A stretch of 64,000 nucleotides of DNA, from the NCBI RefSeq assembly GCF_001050195.2, contig NZ_DF967965.1, forward strand, positions 3,378,442 to 3,442,441. Reading direction: 5' to 3'. How positions within the stretch are numbered: position 1 is the first letter of the stretch; each line of letters starts with the position of its first letter. This document shows positions 17,021 through 25,494 of this stretch, one piece after another. The notes beneath the pieces are model-generated. The model saw only the letters and a list, made by a program, of their open reading frames with translations, was not told the DNA's origin and made no database searches. Made by a program: the position numbers and the translations under genes. The stretch is from Anaerolinea thermolimosa. Lineage in GTDB: Bacteria > Chloroflexota > Anaerolineae > Anaerolineales > Anaerolineaceae.

Positions 17021-17725
17021 TCAGGGTAGAAAAGCCAGAATGGTCACCGGCGCTCCGGAGCCGCCCTCTATCCTCAACAGGCCGATGACCAGCGTAGCCC
17101 CCGAAGCAGGCAGGCGATCCACCCGGCACAGGTTTTCCAGGGCAAGAGCGTTGCGTTCCAGCAAATAACGATTAACGCTGAAGGCCTCATCCAGGCCAGG
17201 CTCCAGGCCGGGGCCATCACTGGCCAGCCCGGCGGCCCCGCACTCTTCGATTAAATATCGGGCCGACTCCAGAGAAAACCCCGGGAAGTGCAACCGTCCT
17301 TCCGAATCACCATTCCAGTAACGGATGGGCGCATCCCAGCGATCTTCCCATCCGGTGAAGAGGATGACCAGAGAACCGGAAGGTACACGGCCATGTTCTC
17401 TTTCCCACGCGTGCACCTCCTCCAGGGGCAGGGCAAAATCGGCATTCACCGCACAGGCGGCATGGACATCAATCACCACGGCAGGCAGCACCAGCCGTTC
17501 CGGGGGAAGCTGATCGACCGCCAGTCCCTGAGGCAGAAAGTGCGCCGGGGCATTCAGGTGGGTGCCGCTGTGCTCTCCCAGGTTCAGGCGGCGTAGAAAA
17601 TACCCCTCCCGCTCCAGCCGTGCATGGTCTGAAATCTGAATGGGAGGGTCGCCCGGCCAGACGGGCACCCCCGCATGAAGCGAATGATGCAATTCAATGA
17701 AGGATGTAAAGGAAAGCGTGGGCAC
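17021..17725 (-). CDS. Cyclase/kynurenine formamidase-family metal hydrolase
   Basis: Cyclase-family protein (KynB-like fold) of 234 residues. The metal-binding motif reads HSGTHLNAPAHF near residue 51, the family pattern HxGTHxDxPxH with Asn replacing Asp. VPVWPGDPP and ASDGPGLEPG are the other family signatures. The family includes arylformamidases and isatin or lactone hydrolases. The Asn change may alter metal binding. The start is GTG 17725 after AAAGGT. It follows the lactate permease by 16 bases, suggesting joint transcription. No tryptophan catabolism genes are nearby, so kynurenine formamidase activity is not assumed. Confidence 0.8.
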   Translation of the reverse strand: MPTLSFTSFIELHHSLHAGVPVWPGDPPIQISDHARLEREGYFLRRLNLGEHSGTHLNAPAHFLPQGLAVDQLPPERLVLPAVVIDVHAACAVNADFALPLEEVHAWEREHGRVPSGSLVILFTGWEDRWDAPIRYWNGDSEGRLHFPGFSLESARYLIEECGAAGLASDGPGLEPGLDEAFSVNRYLLERNALALENLCRVDRLPASGATLVIGLLRIEGGSGAPVTILAFLP

Positions 17726-17741
17726 AGGTTGACCTTTTCGA

Positions 17742-19352
17742 TCACAGAAAACGCGCCATGGCCATCACCACCAGCCCCACCAGTCCGGCCAACGCCAGGC
17801 TGTGGAAAAACACGTAGCGCAGGATTTGCCCCTCTCTGCCGCGCAGGTTGACGGCCGTCCCGGCGACCACCACACTTTGGGCATTGATCATTTTACCCAT
17901 CACCCCACCCGAACTGTTGGCCGCGGCCATCAACACCGGTTGAATGCCCAGCTGTTCGGCTGTGATGCGCTGCAAACTTCCGAAGAGCACATTGGACGAT
18001 GTGTCAGAGCCGGTGATGAACACCCCCAGCCAGCCAAGCAGGGTGCCAAAAAAAGGGTACAGCGGGCCGCTTCGCGCAAAAGCCAGCCCCATGCTTCCAT
18101 CCATGCCCGAATAACGGATTACAAAACCGGTAGCCATCATGGTACAGATTGTCAGCAACGAAAGGCCTACCTGCCGGAAGGTGGCAGCATAACGCGTCAG
18201 CAACTCGCGCGGGCGATACCCCATCCAAACCCCGGCCACCACTGCCGCAAGGAGAATGGCCGTACCAGACGCAGAAAGCCAGGCCAGGTCGAAAACCGCC
18301 CCCTCTGGCCGCGCCGCGGCAACCACCGGCGGCATACGCATCACCATGCCATCCAGCCCCGGAACATGCACGCGCACCAGAGAAAAACGATCCAGAAAGG
18401 CCTTTACCCCCGGCAACCCCCAGACGAACATCCACAGGCTGAGCAACAGCCACGGCGCCCACGCCCTCAGTACCAGCGGCCGGGGATGCGCCGGAGAAGC
18501 CGAGCCCGCCCCTGCCTCTCCGGGCAGGTGCCACACCTCGGCCGGGCGCCACAGACGCAAAAAGAGCACCAGCGCCGCCATCGAAGCCAGCGCCGAAAGA
18601 ATATTCACCAGCCACGGCCCGTGCCACCAGGCCACCGCCAGCTGCACCGCGGCGAATGTTCCTCCGGCCACCAGCAGGGCCGGCCACACCCCGCGCACAC
18701 CCTTCCAGCCAGCCAGGGCCCAGACCATCCAGAAGGGTATGAGCACGTCGAACAGACTCAACTGCAGAGCCACCGTGCGCGTCAGGGCGTGCAGATCAAG
18801 CCCGGTAACGCCCTGCAAAGCGATGAGGGGTGTTCCCAGCCCCGCATAGGGCACCGGGGCCGTGTTGGCAATGAGCGAGAGCCCGGCCGCCGGTAGAGCC
18901 GGAAAGCCCAGCCCGATGAGAATGGAAGCCGAAACGGCCACCGGCGTACCGAACCCGGCCGCGCCTTCAAGAAACGCCCCAAAGCAAAAAGCCACCAGCA
19001 CCAGCTGCAATCGCCGGTCTCCGCTCAGCTGGCTGAGGCTGTCGCGCAGGATGCCAAACAGCCCTTTCTCTTCGGTGAGACGAAAGAGAAAGATCACGTT
19101 CAACACAATCCAGCCGATGGGCAAAAAACCGTAAGCCATGCCATACACCGCACTAGACGCGGCCATGAGGGGGGGCATGTTGAAAGCCAGAACAGCCACC
19201 AGCAGGGCGGCTCCCAGGCCTGCCAGCGCCGCCAGGTGCGCCCGCATCCGCAGCCAGCCCAGGCAAACCAGCAGAAGCCCTGCCGGTAAAAACGCCACCA
19301 GGGTGGAGAGCCACGGAGCATGAAGGGGATCGTAAACCTGTTGCCAGGGCAT
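17742..19352 (-). CDS. lctP: L-lactate permease (LctP family)
   Basis: LctP/LldP transporter of 536 residues, all hydrophobic helices with short loops. Family motifs include GAFLEGAAGFGTPVAVSA near residue 125, NTAPVPYAGLGTP, and near the C-terminus FITGSDTSSNVLFGSLQ and AANSSGGVMGKMI. It is a proton symporter for lactate and possibly glycolate across the cytoplasmic membrane. Cotranscription with the cyclase gene is likely (16-base gap). Together with the D-lactate dehydrogenase at 10460 it suggests growth on or exchange of lactate. A slightly shorter length than E. coli LldP (551) is normal. Confidence 0.93.
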   Translation of the reverse strand: MPWQQVYDPLHAPWLSTLVAFLPAGLLLVCLGWLRMRAHLAALAGLGAALLVAVLAFNMPPLMAASSAVYGMAYGFLPIGWIVLNVIFLFRLTEEKGLFGILRDSLSQLSGDRRLQLVLVAFCFGAFLEGAAGFGTPVAVSASILIGLGFPALPAAGLSLIANTAPVPYAGLGTPLIALQGVTGLDLHALTRTVALQLSLFDVLIPFWMVWALAGWKGVRGVWPALLVAGGTFAAVQLAVAWWHGPWLVNILSALASMAALVLFLRLWRPAEVWHLPGEAGAGSASPAHPRPLVLRAWAPWLLLSLWMFVWGLPGVKAFLDRFSLVRVHVPGLDGMVMRMPPVVAAARPEGAVFDLAWLSASGTAILLAAVVAGVWMGYRPRELLTRYAATFRQVGLSLLTICTMMATGFVIRYSGMDGSMGLAFARSGPLYPFFGTLLGWLGVFITGSDTSSNVLFGSLQRITAEQLGIQPVLMAAANSSGGVMGKMINAQSVVVAGTAVNLRGREGQILRYVFFHSLALAGLVGLVVMAMARFL

Positions 19353-19360
19353 AGCACGGA

Positions 19361-20278
19361 TCAGGAAGGAGAGGTGATACCGTCCAGGCGAGTCAGCCCG
19401 GCGCTTCGAGCCGCCTGCAGGGCGGCCTCATACTCTTGCGGCGTGATCCGCCGGTTCAATTGCACAAAAGCCGCCGCCCGGTAAGCCGGGTGATACTGAG
19501 CCATCACATTCAGATAGGTATTCGGAGAAACTTCCTCTGCCAGGAAACGCGCAATCTGAGTCGTCCCCGCCAGACGGTTGGGCAACACCAGGTGCCGTAC
19601 CAGCAGGCCGCGCACAGCCAGCCCTTCCTGATCCAGCACCAGATCCCCCACCTGACGGTGCATTTCCTTCACCGCGGCCCGATTGACGACGGGGTAATCT
19701 CTGGCACCGGAAAAGAGATGGGCTGCTTTCGCATCGGCATATTTCATGTCTGGCATGTAGATATCGATCACCCCATCCAGCAGTGCCAGAGCCTCGAGCG
19801 AATCGTAGCCACCAGAGTTATACACCAGCGGCAGGCGTAAACCGGCCTGCGCCGCCAGGAGCACACCGGCCAGAATTTGCGGCACCACATGGCTGGGCGA
19901 CACCAGATTCACATTGTGGCATCCCATGGCCTGAATTTCCAGAAAAATGGAAGCCAGCGCTTCCGGTTCCACTTCGGGGCCGGCATCGGCCTGGCTGATT
20001 TCATAATTCTGACAAAACACGCAACGCAAATTACACCGGCTGAAAAATACCGTCCCCGATCCGCGCCACCCGCTCAGGGGGCGTTCCTCGCCATGGTGGG
20101 GGCCATAACTGGCTACCCGGGCTTTCTCTCCACAACGGCAAACCCCCAGTTCTCCCTTAAGGCGGTTGGCCCGGCAACGCCGCGGGCACAATGTACACGA
20201 AGCCAGCGCCGCAAAGGCCTGTTCAACCCGGTGTGCCAGTTCGCCGCTTGAGAGTAGAGAAAGATAAGCCGGGGGCAT
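19361..20278 (-). CDS. PflX-like radical SAM protein
   Basis: Radical SAM protein of the COG1313/PflX type, about 305 residues. The cluster motif is RCNLRCVFCQNYEIS (CxxxCxxC), preceded by a Cys-rich N-terminal segment CTLCPRRCRANR...GVCRCG. GWRGSGTVFFS is a family signature. The function is not established; PflX is related to the pyruvate formate-lyase activating enzymes, but no glycyl-radical enzyme is nearby. ATG 20278 is preferred: GGAGGT directly abuts it and TATAAT lies 7-12 bases upstream, so the message may be almost leaderless. An alternative TTG at 20305 has no ribosome site. Confidence 0.85.
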   Translation of the reverse strand: MPPAYLSLLSSGELAHRVEQAFAALASCTLCPRRCRANRLKGELGVCRCGEKARVASYGPHHGEERPLSGWRGSGTVFFSRCNLRCVFCQNYEISQADAGPEVEPEALASIFLEIQAMGCHNVNLVSPSHVVPQILAGVLLAAQAGLRLPLVYNSGGYDSLEALALLDGVIDIYMPDMKYADAKAAHLFSGARDYPVVNRAAVKEMHRQVGDLVLDQEGLAVRGLLVRHLVLPNRLAGTTQIARFLAEEVSPNTYLNVMAQYHPAYRAAAFVQLNRRITPQEYEAALQAARSAGLTRLDGITSPS

Positions 20279-20341
20279 ACCTCCATTATAGCCAATGGAG
20301 CTCAAAAGGGGGAGAAACCCTGATCGATCTTTTGAACAAGA

Positions 20342-21193
20342 TCACTCCCCATACCCGCACAGCGCCAGCGCCCGCGGGCCGGTATTGAGCCCCAGCACAG
20401 GGCCGGTGAGGTGAACAAACAATTCCCGGGGTGCGAATGCTTCCCTGATGCGCGCTTCCAGCTGGCAGGCTTCTGTTTCGGCCATCCCGTGCATCACGGC
20501 CACATGCAACTGTCCTCCCGCTGGCATCCTCTCGAAGAAGCACCACACCATCCATTCAATGCTCCGCCGCCGTGAGAGTGCCATTCCTGCGGCCTCAACG
20601 ATGCCGGTTTGATGATTGACGTAGATCACCGGCCTGGCATGCAGCAGGGTTCCCAGCAGACGGCGGGCATTCCCAATGCGCCCGCCACGATACACGTATT
20701 CCAGGGTATCCAGGCAGGCGTACACCTGCACCCGCTCGCGTACCTTCTCGGCGGCGGCGACCATTTCTGGCAAACCACCACCGGCCTCACGGGCACGGGC
20801 GGCGGCCAGCACCTGCCAGCCCAGGCCCATTGAGGTGCTGCGCGAGTCGTGAATCACGACCGGAAAATCCATTTCTTCAGCGGCCAGCCGCGCCGAGGCA
20901 AGCGACCCGCTGAATTGCGCATTAACCAGTACAACCAGCGCCCCTTCTGCCCCCTTTTCGCGCACCTGCCGAAATAGCGACACAAATTCTTCCCGGCTGG
21001 CCTGGGCCGTGGTCGGGAAGGTTGGACTCGAGCGCAGACGGGCATAAAACTCTTCCGGCTGGATCGTCACGCGGTCGCGGTATTCCTTTCCATCCCAGAT
21101 CAATACATACGGCAACACCGTGATCTGATACTGCTCGATAAAACGAGAGGGAAGATCACAGGTGCTATCGGTGATCAGCGCAATGGGGTGCAT
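20342..21193 (-). CDS. DegV-family fatty acid-binding protein
   Basis: DegV protein of 283 residues. The N-terminal signature ITDSTCDLPSRF is intact, and the C-terminal half has GNARRLLGTLLHARPVIYVN, a family pattern. DegV/FakB proteins bind fatty acids and, with FakA kinase, supply acyl-phosphate for phospholipid synthesis. No FakA (Dak-like) kinase is in the window. It sits 33 bases downstream of a second DegV gene with which it shares clear similarity, so the pair is a tandem duplication with probably different acyl preferences. Confidence 0.92.
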   Translation of the reverse strand: MHPIALITDSTCDLPSRFIEQYQITVLPYVLIWDGKEYRDRVTIQPEEFYARLRSSPTFPTTAQASREEFVSLFRQVREKGAEGALVVLVNAQFSGSLASARLAAEEMDFPVVIHDSRSTSMGLGWQVLAAARAREAGGGLPEMVAAAEKVRERVQVYACLDTLEYVYRGGRIGNARRLLGTLLHARPVIYVNHQTGIVEAAGMALSRRRSIEWMVWCFFERMPAGGQLHVAVMHGMAETEACQLEARIREAFAPRELFVHLTGPVLGLNTGPRALALCGYGE

Positions 21194-21226
21194 GGAAAAC
21201 CGGTAAACCGCTCTCTGAAGCGAGAA

Positions 21227-22084
21227 TTACTCGCCAGCGTAACCACACAACGCCAGTGCCCGCGGGCCGGTGTTCACCCCAAGCACCGGGCCCGTAATGT
21301 TGATCAGTAATTCCACCGGTGAATACTGTCGTAAAATTCGCCCGGCCAGCTCTTCGGCTTCTTCCAGAACGTTCCCATGTAACACGGCAATATGCAGGGG
21401 CCTGGTCAGATCAATCATCGAGAAGAATTTTTCAACCATCAGATCGACCACTTTCCGGTGCGTCCGGGCGCTTCCCACCGACTCAACCAGGCCTGTCTCG
21501 TGGTTGATTTTCACCAGCGGCTTGATATTGAGGAGCGAACCCAGCCAGTGCGTGGCGTTGCCAATGCGCCCGCCCTTATACAGGTATTCCAGCGAGTCCA
21601 TGCAAACCAGCTGCACCAGAGAACGGCGTACCTCATCCACCTTCTCCAGAATTTGCTGAATGGTGCGGCCCAGGTCACGCTGACGGGCGGCCGCCAGCAC
21701 CTGCCAGCCCAGGCTCATGGTGGGGCCTTTCGAGTCCACCACATGGACGGGGACATCCACCAGGCCCGCCGCCTGCGTGGCCGCGTTGAAGGCTCCGCTC
21801 ATCGCACTGCTCACGGTAAGCACAAGCACTTCACGGGCACCTTCTTCGGCGGCCTGCCGGTATGCGGCGGCAAATTCGGCTACCGACACATGCGCCGTGG
21901 AAGGGTATACCGGGTCGCGCGCCAGCCGCTCGTAAAAATCGGCAGGTTGCATATCGACTCGATCGCGGAACTGTTCATTCCCCCAGATAATAGTATGGGG
22001 AAGGACACGAATACGATATTGATCAATCAGCTCCGGCGGAATATCGCAGGTGCTATCAGTAAGGATGGCAATTGTGTCGCTCAT
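21227..22084 (-). CDS. DegV-family fatty acid-binding protein (second copy)
   Basis: DegV protein of 285 residues starting MSDTIAILTDSTCDIPPEL. The start at ATG 22084 is supported by alignment with the neighbouring DegV, which begins at the same place. The long upstream in-frame extension to 22216 passes through a terminator hairpin. The C-terminal GPVLGVNTGPRALALCGY matches the end of the neighbour closely. FakB-type fatty acid binding is the likely role. It is the promoter-proximal gene of the DegV pair. Confidence 0.92.
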   Translation of the reverse strand: MSDTIAILTDSTCDIPPELIDQYRIRVLPHTIIWGNEQFRDRVDMQPADFYERLARDPVYPSTAHVSVAEFAAAYRQAAEEGAREVLVLTVSSAMSGAFNAATQAAGLVDVPVHVVDSKGPTMSLGWQVLAAARQRDLGRTIQQILEKVDEVRRSLVQLVCMDSLEYLYKGGRIGNATHWLGSLLNIKPLVKINHETGLVESVGSARTHRKVVDLMVEKFFSMIDLTRPLHIAVLHGNVLEEAEELAGRILRQYSPVELLINITGPVLGVNTGPRALALCGYAGE

Positions 22085-22129
22085 AGGGAATATTTTAATC
22101 CTGATCGGGGCAAACAACCTGTGCCAGAG

Positions 22130-22181
22130 AAAAAACAGGGAGACTTTGCGCCTGTAAAAGGGTACAAAGTCTCCCTGTTTT
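22130..22181 (-). terminator. Intrinsic terminator of gdhA
   Basis: A long stem: CAGGGAGACTTTG (22136-22148) with CAAAGTCTCCCTG (22165-22177). On the minus strand it ends in a run of six Ts (22130-22135). It lies between gdhA and the second DegV gene. Confidence 0.92.
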
Positions 22182-22245
22182 CTTTCGTCCCATCCCCGTC
22201 GAGAGGGATCGGGCAAAGCGCAGACCGCACCCCGGGCGAGAGGTT

Positions 22246-23532
22246 TTAGATCCAGCCGCGCAACTGCATCGCCTTGACTACCCGGTCGATGGCCACCATG
22301 TAGGCGGCATCGCGCATGCTCACCTGCTGCTGGAGGGACATTTCCAGCACGCCTTCAAAGGCCGTGGTAATTTTGTCATCCAGCCGGCTGAGGGCTTCGC
22401 CCTTCGACCAGTAATAGTTCATGTCATTCTGCACGCTCTCAAAGTAAGAAACCGTCACCCCTCCGGCATTGCAGAGAAAATCGGGCAACACAAAGATTCC
22501 GCGTTCCCTGAGCACTTCATCGGCTTCAGGTGTGGTGGGGCCGTTCGCGCCTTCAGCCACCAGTTTGACGCGCTCGTGAATCAACTGGACGGTTTCGGCG
22601 TTGATCTGCCCTTCAAGGGCCGCCGGGATGAGCACGTCCGCTTCTTTACGAATCCACTCACCGCCCTCTTCGATCCTGTACCCTGCGGCTGAGGCCTGGC
22701 TTTTGTTAATCGTGCCATACTGATCCGTGATCGACATCAGGAAGCGCGGATCAATGCCATCTTCTTTCGATACGGTGTACGGACAGCGATCGTCACGATC
22801 CCAGTACGAAACACACACCACTTTTCCGCCAAGCAACTCGGTAAAACCAATGGCGGCGTATTGCGCCACATTGCCGAAGCCCTGAATGGCCGCCCTGCAG
22901 CGCGCAGGATCGAGCTTGAGGTGCTTCATCGCCTCACGTACCGTGTAGATGACGCCAAAGCCGGTGGCCTCGGTGCGTCCCATCGAGCCCCCGCTCCCCA
23001 GGGGTTTGCCCGTAATTACCCCGGGAGTATACTGCCCCACCAGCTTGGAGTATTCATCCATCATCCAGCCCATCATCTGCGGTGTGGTGCCCACATCAGG
23101 GGCAGGCACATCGGTGCGCGGGCCAAGGTTGCGCCACATCACGTCGATATAACCGCGGCAGAGGCGTTCTTTCTCCGGGGTTGAAAGAGTTGCCGGGTCG
23201 ACGATTACCCCGCCTTTGCCGCCCCCCAGAGGGAGATCAGCCACGGCGCACTTCCAGGTCATCCACATGGCCAGTGCGCGCACGGTATCGATCGTCTCAG
23301 CCGGATGGAAACGGATTCCACCCTTATTGGGGCCGCGCGCATCGTTGTGCTGCACCCGGAAACCCTCAAAGACGCGAATCGAGCCGTCATCCATACGCAC
23401 CGGAATGCGGAAATGAAATTCACGCATCGGCCAGCGTAAAATCTCGGCTACCTGTGGGTCGAGGTGAAGCAACCCGGCAACATGATCGAACTGTCGTTGC
23501 GCCATTTCAAAAGCGTTGGTTTGTCCTGCCAT
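22246..23532 (-). CDS. gdhA: Glu/Leu-type dehydrogenase, probably glutamate dehydrogenase
   Basis: Glu/Leu/Phe/Val dehydrogenase of 428 residues. It catalyses the reversible oxidative deamination of glutamate to 2-oxoglutarate and ammonia. The N-terminal catalytic domain has GPNKGGIRFHP and the Lys of PLGGGKGGV. The Rossmann part has AIQGFGNVAQYAA. Hexameric NAD(P) enzymes of this subfamily are about this size. ATG 23532 has AGGAG 8 bases upstream; the longer frame with GTG 23541 would place its start inside that site. A promoter and an intrinsic hairpin in the leader suggest attenuation. Confidence 0.93.
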   Translation of the reverse strand: MAGQTNAFEMAQRQFDHVAGLLHLDPQVAEILRWPMREFHFRIPVRMDDGSIRVFEGFRVQHNDARGPNKGGIRFHPAETIDTVRALAMWMTWKCAVADLPLGGGKGGVIVDPATLSTPEKERLCRGYIDVMWRNLGPRTDVPAPDVGTTPQMMGWMMDEYSKLVGQYTPGVITGKPLGSGGSMGRTEATGFGVIYTVREAMKHLKLDPARCRAAIQGFGNVAQYAAIGFTELLGGKVVCVSYWDRDDRCPYTVSKEDGIDPRFLMSITDQYGTINKSQASAAGYRIEEGGEWIRKEADVLIPAALEGQINAETVQLIHERVKLVAEGANGPTTPEADEVLRERGIFVLPDFLCNAGGVTVSYFESVQNDMNYYWSKGEALSRLDDKITTAFEGVLEMSLQQQVSMRDAAYMVAIDRVVKAMQLRGWI

Positions 23533-23577
23533 ACGGTTCACTCCTGGTTAAGTGGAAAGACATGGAAATGAGAAGCC

Positions 23578-23612
23578 AAAAAATAAGCGGGCACGACGGA
23601 TCGCGCCCGCTT
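23578..23612 (-). terminator. Intrinsic terminator inside gdhA leader (attenuator)
   Basis: Stem GCCCGCTT/AAGCGGGC (arms at 23605-23612 and 23585-23592). On the minus strand it is followed by ATTTTTT (23578-23584). It lies between the gdhA promoter and the gdhA start, 45 bases before ATG. Confidence 0.82.
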
Positions 23613-23679
23613 GCTTTCGCTTCTATGGTCGGCTCGGAAGCTCATAATGCTCCTGCACCCTCCGTACTCTTTCCCTTTT

Positions 23680-23708
23680 ACGATACCATCTTTGCAATGG
23701 TCTGACAA
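23680..23708 (-). promoter_or_regulatory. Promoter of gdhA
   Basis: Minus-strand TTGTCA (23703-23708), 17-base spacer, TATCGT (23680-23685). Start expected near 23673, giving about 140 bases of leader containing the hairpin. Confidence 0.6.
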
Positions 23709-23777
23709 TGGATGAACCTCCATGTTCTGGATGATGAGCATCGTAAAACTCGGGTGAAATGTCAGGTCTTGTAGATT

Positions 23778-25490
23778 TTAAGCGGTCAGAGCATCACACC
23801 GGGAAATTCTTTCCCGCAGGTCAAGAATGCGCGGATGGTGCGGCGGGAAGACCTGTGAAAGCACCTCCAGCGCCCCCGAAAAGGCCGCCCGGGCCTCAGC
23901 CCACCGACCCAGCGCCTGGAGAGCCGTACCACAGTTGGTTTGAATGCTGGCCTGCTCCACCGGCTGGCGGGCAAAGGCTTCACGCGCCCCTGCCAGCGCC
24001 CGCTCAAAAAAGCCCAGCGCCTCGGCGGCCTTTCCCTGAGCCAGAAGCGCCATTCCCACACCATTGAGACGGCTCACACAGCGGGGATGGGTTTCTCCAA
24101 AGGCGGGTAGCTCAATCTCCAGGGCCTGCCGGTAGGCAGCCTCGGCGGCGGCATATTCGTTGCGCGCCATGTGAATGCGCGCCAGGTTAGCATAACGCAC
24201 GGCCACGTTGGGGTGGTTCTCTCCCAGCCTGGCCTGGTCAATCGCCAGCGCCCGCTCTACAGCAGCCTGCGCTCCGCTCAGATCACCGCTCCGGCGCAGC
24301 ACCTCACCCAGGTTGCTGATGAGCGCGGCCACAGTGGGATGGTCATGCCCCAGGGCCGCCTCACAGACGCGCGCAGCGTGGTCAAGCGACATGCGCGCGG
24401 CCATCAGTTTGCCCTGCATCTGCATTACAGCCCCCATGTTGCCAATCACCAGCCCCACGCTGAGGTGCTTTGGCCCGTACAATCCCTGCAGGATCACCAG
24501 AGCCTGATTAAACGCGTGCAGAGCCTCGTCCAGCCGCCCCATTTGCTGGCAGGTATGACCCAGGTTATTCCACAACGACCCAACCAGGGGATGGCGTTTG
24601 CCAAACAATCCCGCAAAGGTCTCCAGCGCGGCCCGGGTCGCCTGCTCAGCGGCAGAGAAATGGCCCTGAGCGCGCAGAATCTCTCCCTGGTTGGCCAGGT
24701 CTCGTGCGGTGGCCGGGTGCCGGTCGCCAAATACCGTGCGGTCAATCGCCAGTGCCCGCTCCACCAGGGTCTGAGCCTCAGACAGCTCGCCCGCCGAGAG
24801 CAAAGCCACAGCCAGATCGTTGGCGTCACGTGCAGTGGCCGGGTGTAAAGGCCCGCGGTGAGCTTCATCGAGCGCCAGGGCCTGGCGGTGATGTTGAATG
24901 GCCGCATCGAGCTGGCTCAGATCGCGCTCCATCGTTCCCAGGTGGTTAAGCACGGTAGCCAGAAGCGGGTCGGCCGGAGCCAGATGAGCTTCGGCCAGCT
25001 CCAGCGCCTCCTGCAAGGATTGCAGGGCTTCTACCGGGCGGCCCTGTTCCTGCCGGAGCAGCCCTTTCTCGACCAGCCCCGAGATGCGCTCCGAAACACC
25101 CACTCTGCCGTGGGTTTCGATGCTCTCCCATGCACCATCAAACATGGCTTCAGCCGCGGCAAGCTCACCCAGTTCACGCAGGAGGGCGGCCAGGTAAAGG
25201 CGGGTTGAGGGAGTATCCGCCAGGTTGAAACTGCGTTCCAGGGCATTCCGTGCGGCCGGGAAATCCGCCACTGCCTGATACATCCGCCCGAGGCACTGCC
25301 ACAGAGCCGCCGCAGCCGGGGGGTCTTTCTCTTCACCTGCCAGCGCATGGGCTTCCAACGCCGGCAACGATTCCCGGAAGGCGCAGGGCGTGGCCGACTC
25401 AACACACCCGCACACCACCTCCGCCAGCCGCGCCAGGGGCGGGGCATCGGCGGTGAGGAGTTCCTCAAGAGAAGGCTGAAAAGCACTCAC
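23778..25490 (-). CDS. Tetratricopeptide-repeat protein (kinesin light chain type)
   Basis: Protein of 570 residues built of about ten TPR units with a 42-residue period typical of kinesin light-chain-like repeats (pattern 'AL.I...LG..HP.VA....NLA.I...'). They run from about residue 75 to 560. No signal peptide, membrane segment or catalytic domain is visible, so it is a cytoplasmic scaffold. The start is GTG 25490 just after the FolK-FolP stop; no clear ribosome-binding site, so translation may be coupled. A partner cannot be named. Full-length TPR_10/TPR_12 proteins of this size are common in filamentous bacteria. Confidence 0.85.
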   Translation of the reverse strand: MSAFQPSLEELLTADAPPLARLAEVVCGCVESATPCAFRESLPALEAHALAGEEKDPPAAAALWQCLGRMYQAVADFPAARNALERSFNLADTPSTRLYLAALLRELGELAAAEAMFDGAWESIETHGRVGVSERISGLVEKGLLRQEQGRPVEALQSLQEALELAEAHLAPADPLLATVLNHLGTMERDLSQLDAAIQHHRQALALDEAHRGPLHPATARDANDLAVALLSAGELSEAQTLVERALAIDRTVFGDRHPATARDLANQGEILRAQGHFSAAEQATRAALETFAGLFGKRHPLVGSLWNNLGHTCQQMGRLDEALHAFNQALVILQGLYGPKHLSVGLVIGNMGAVMQMQGKLMAARMSLDHAARVCEAALGHDHPTVAALISNLGEVLRRSGDLSGAQAAVERALAIDQARLGENHPNVAVRYANLARIHMARNEYAAAEAAYRQALEIELPAFGETHPRCVSRLNGVGMALLAQGKAAEALGFFERALAGAREAFARQPVEQASIQTNCGTALQALGRWAEARAAFSGALEVLSQVFPPHHPRILDLRERISRCDALTA

Positions 25491-25494
25491 AAAG

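Noticed and set aside
17802..18896. Plus-strand ORF of 364 codons within the lactate permease gene
   Set aside because: Arg/His/Pro/Gln-rich product typical of antisense reading of hydrophobic codons.
23613..23680. T-box leader for gdhA
   Set aside because: An AGTA-containing stretch looked like stem I, but the T-box sequence (GG-ACCGCG) is absent.
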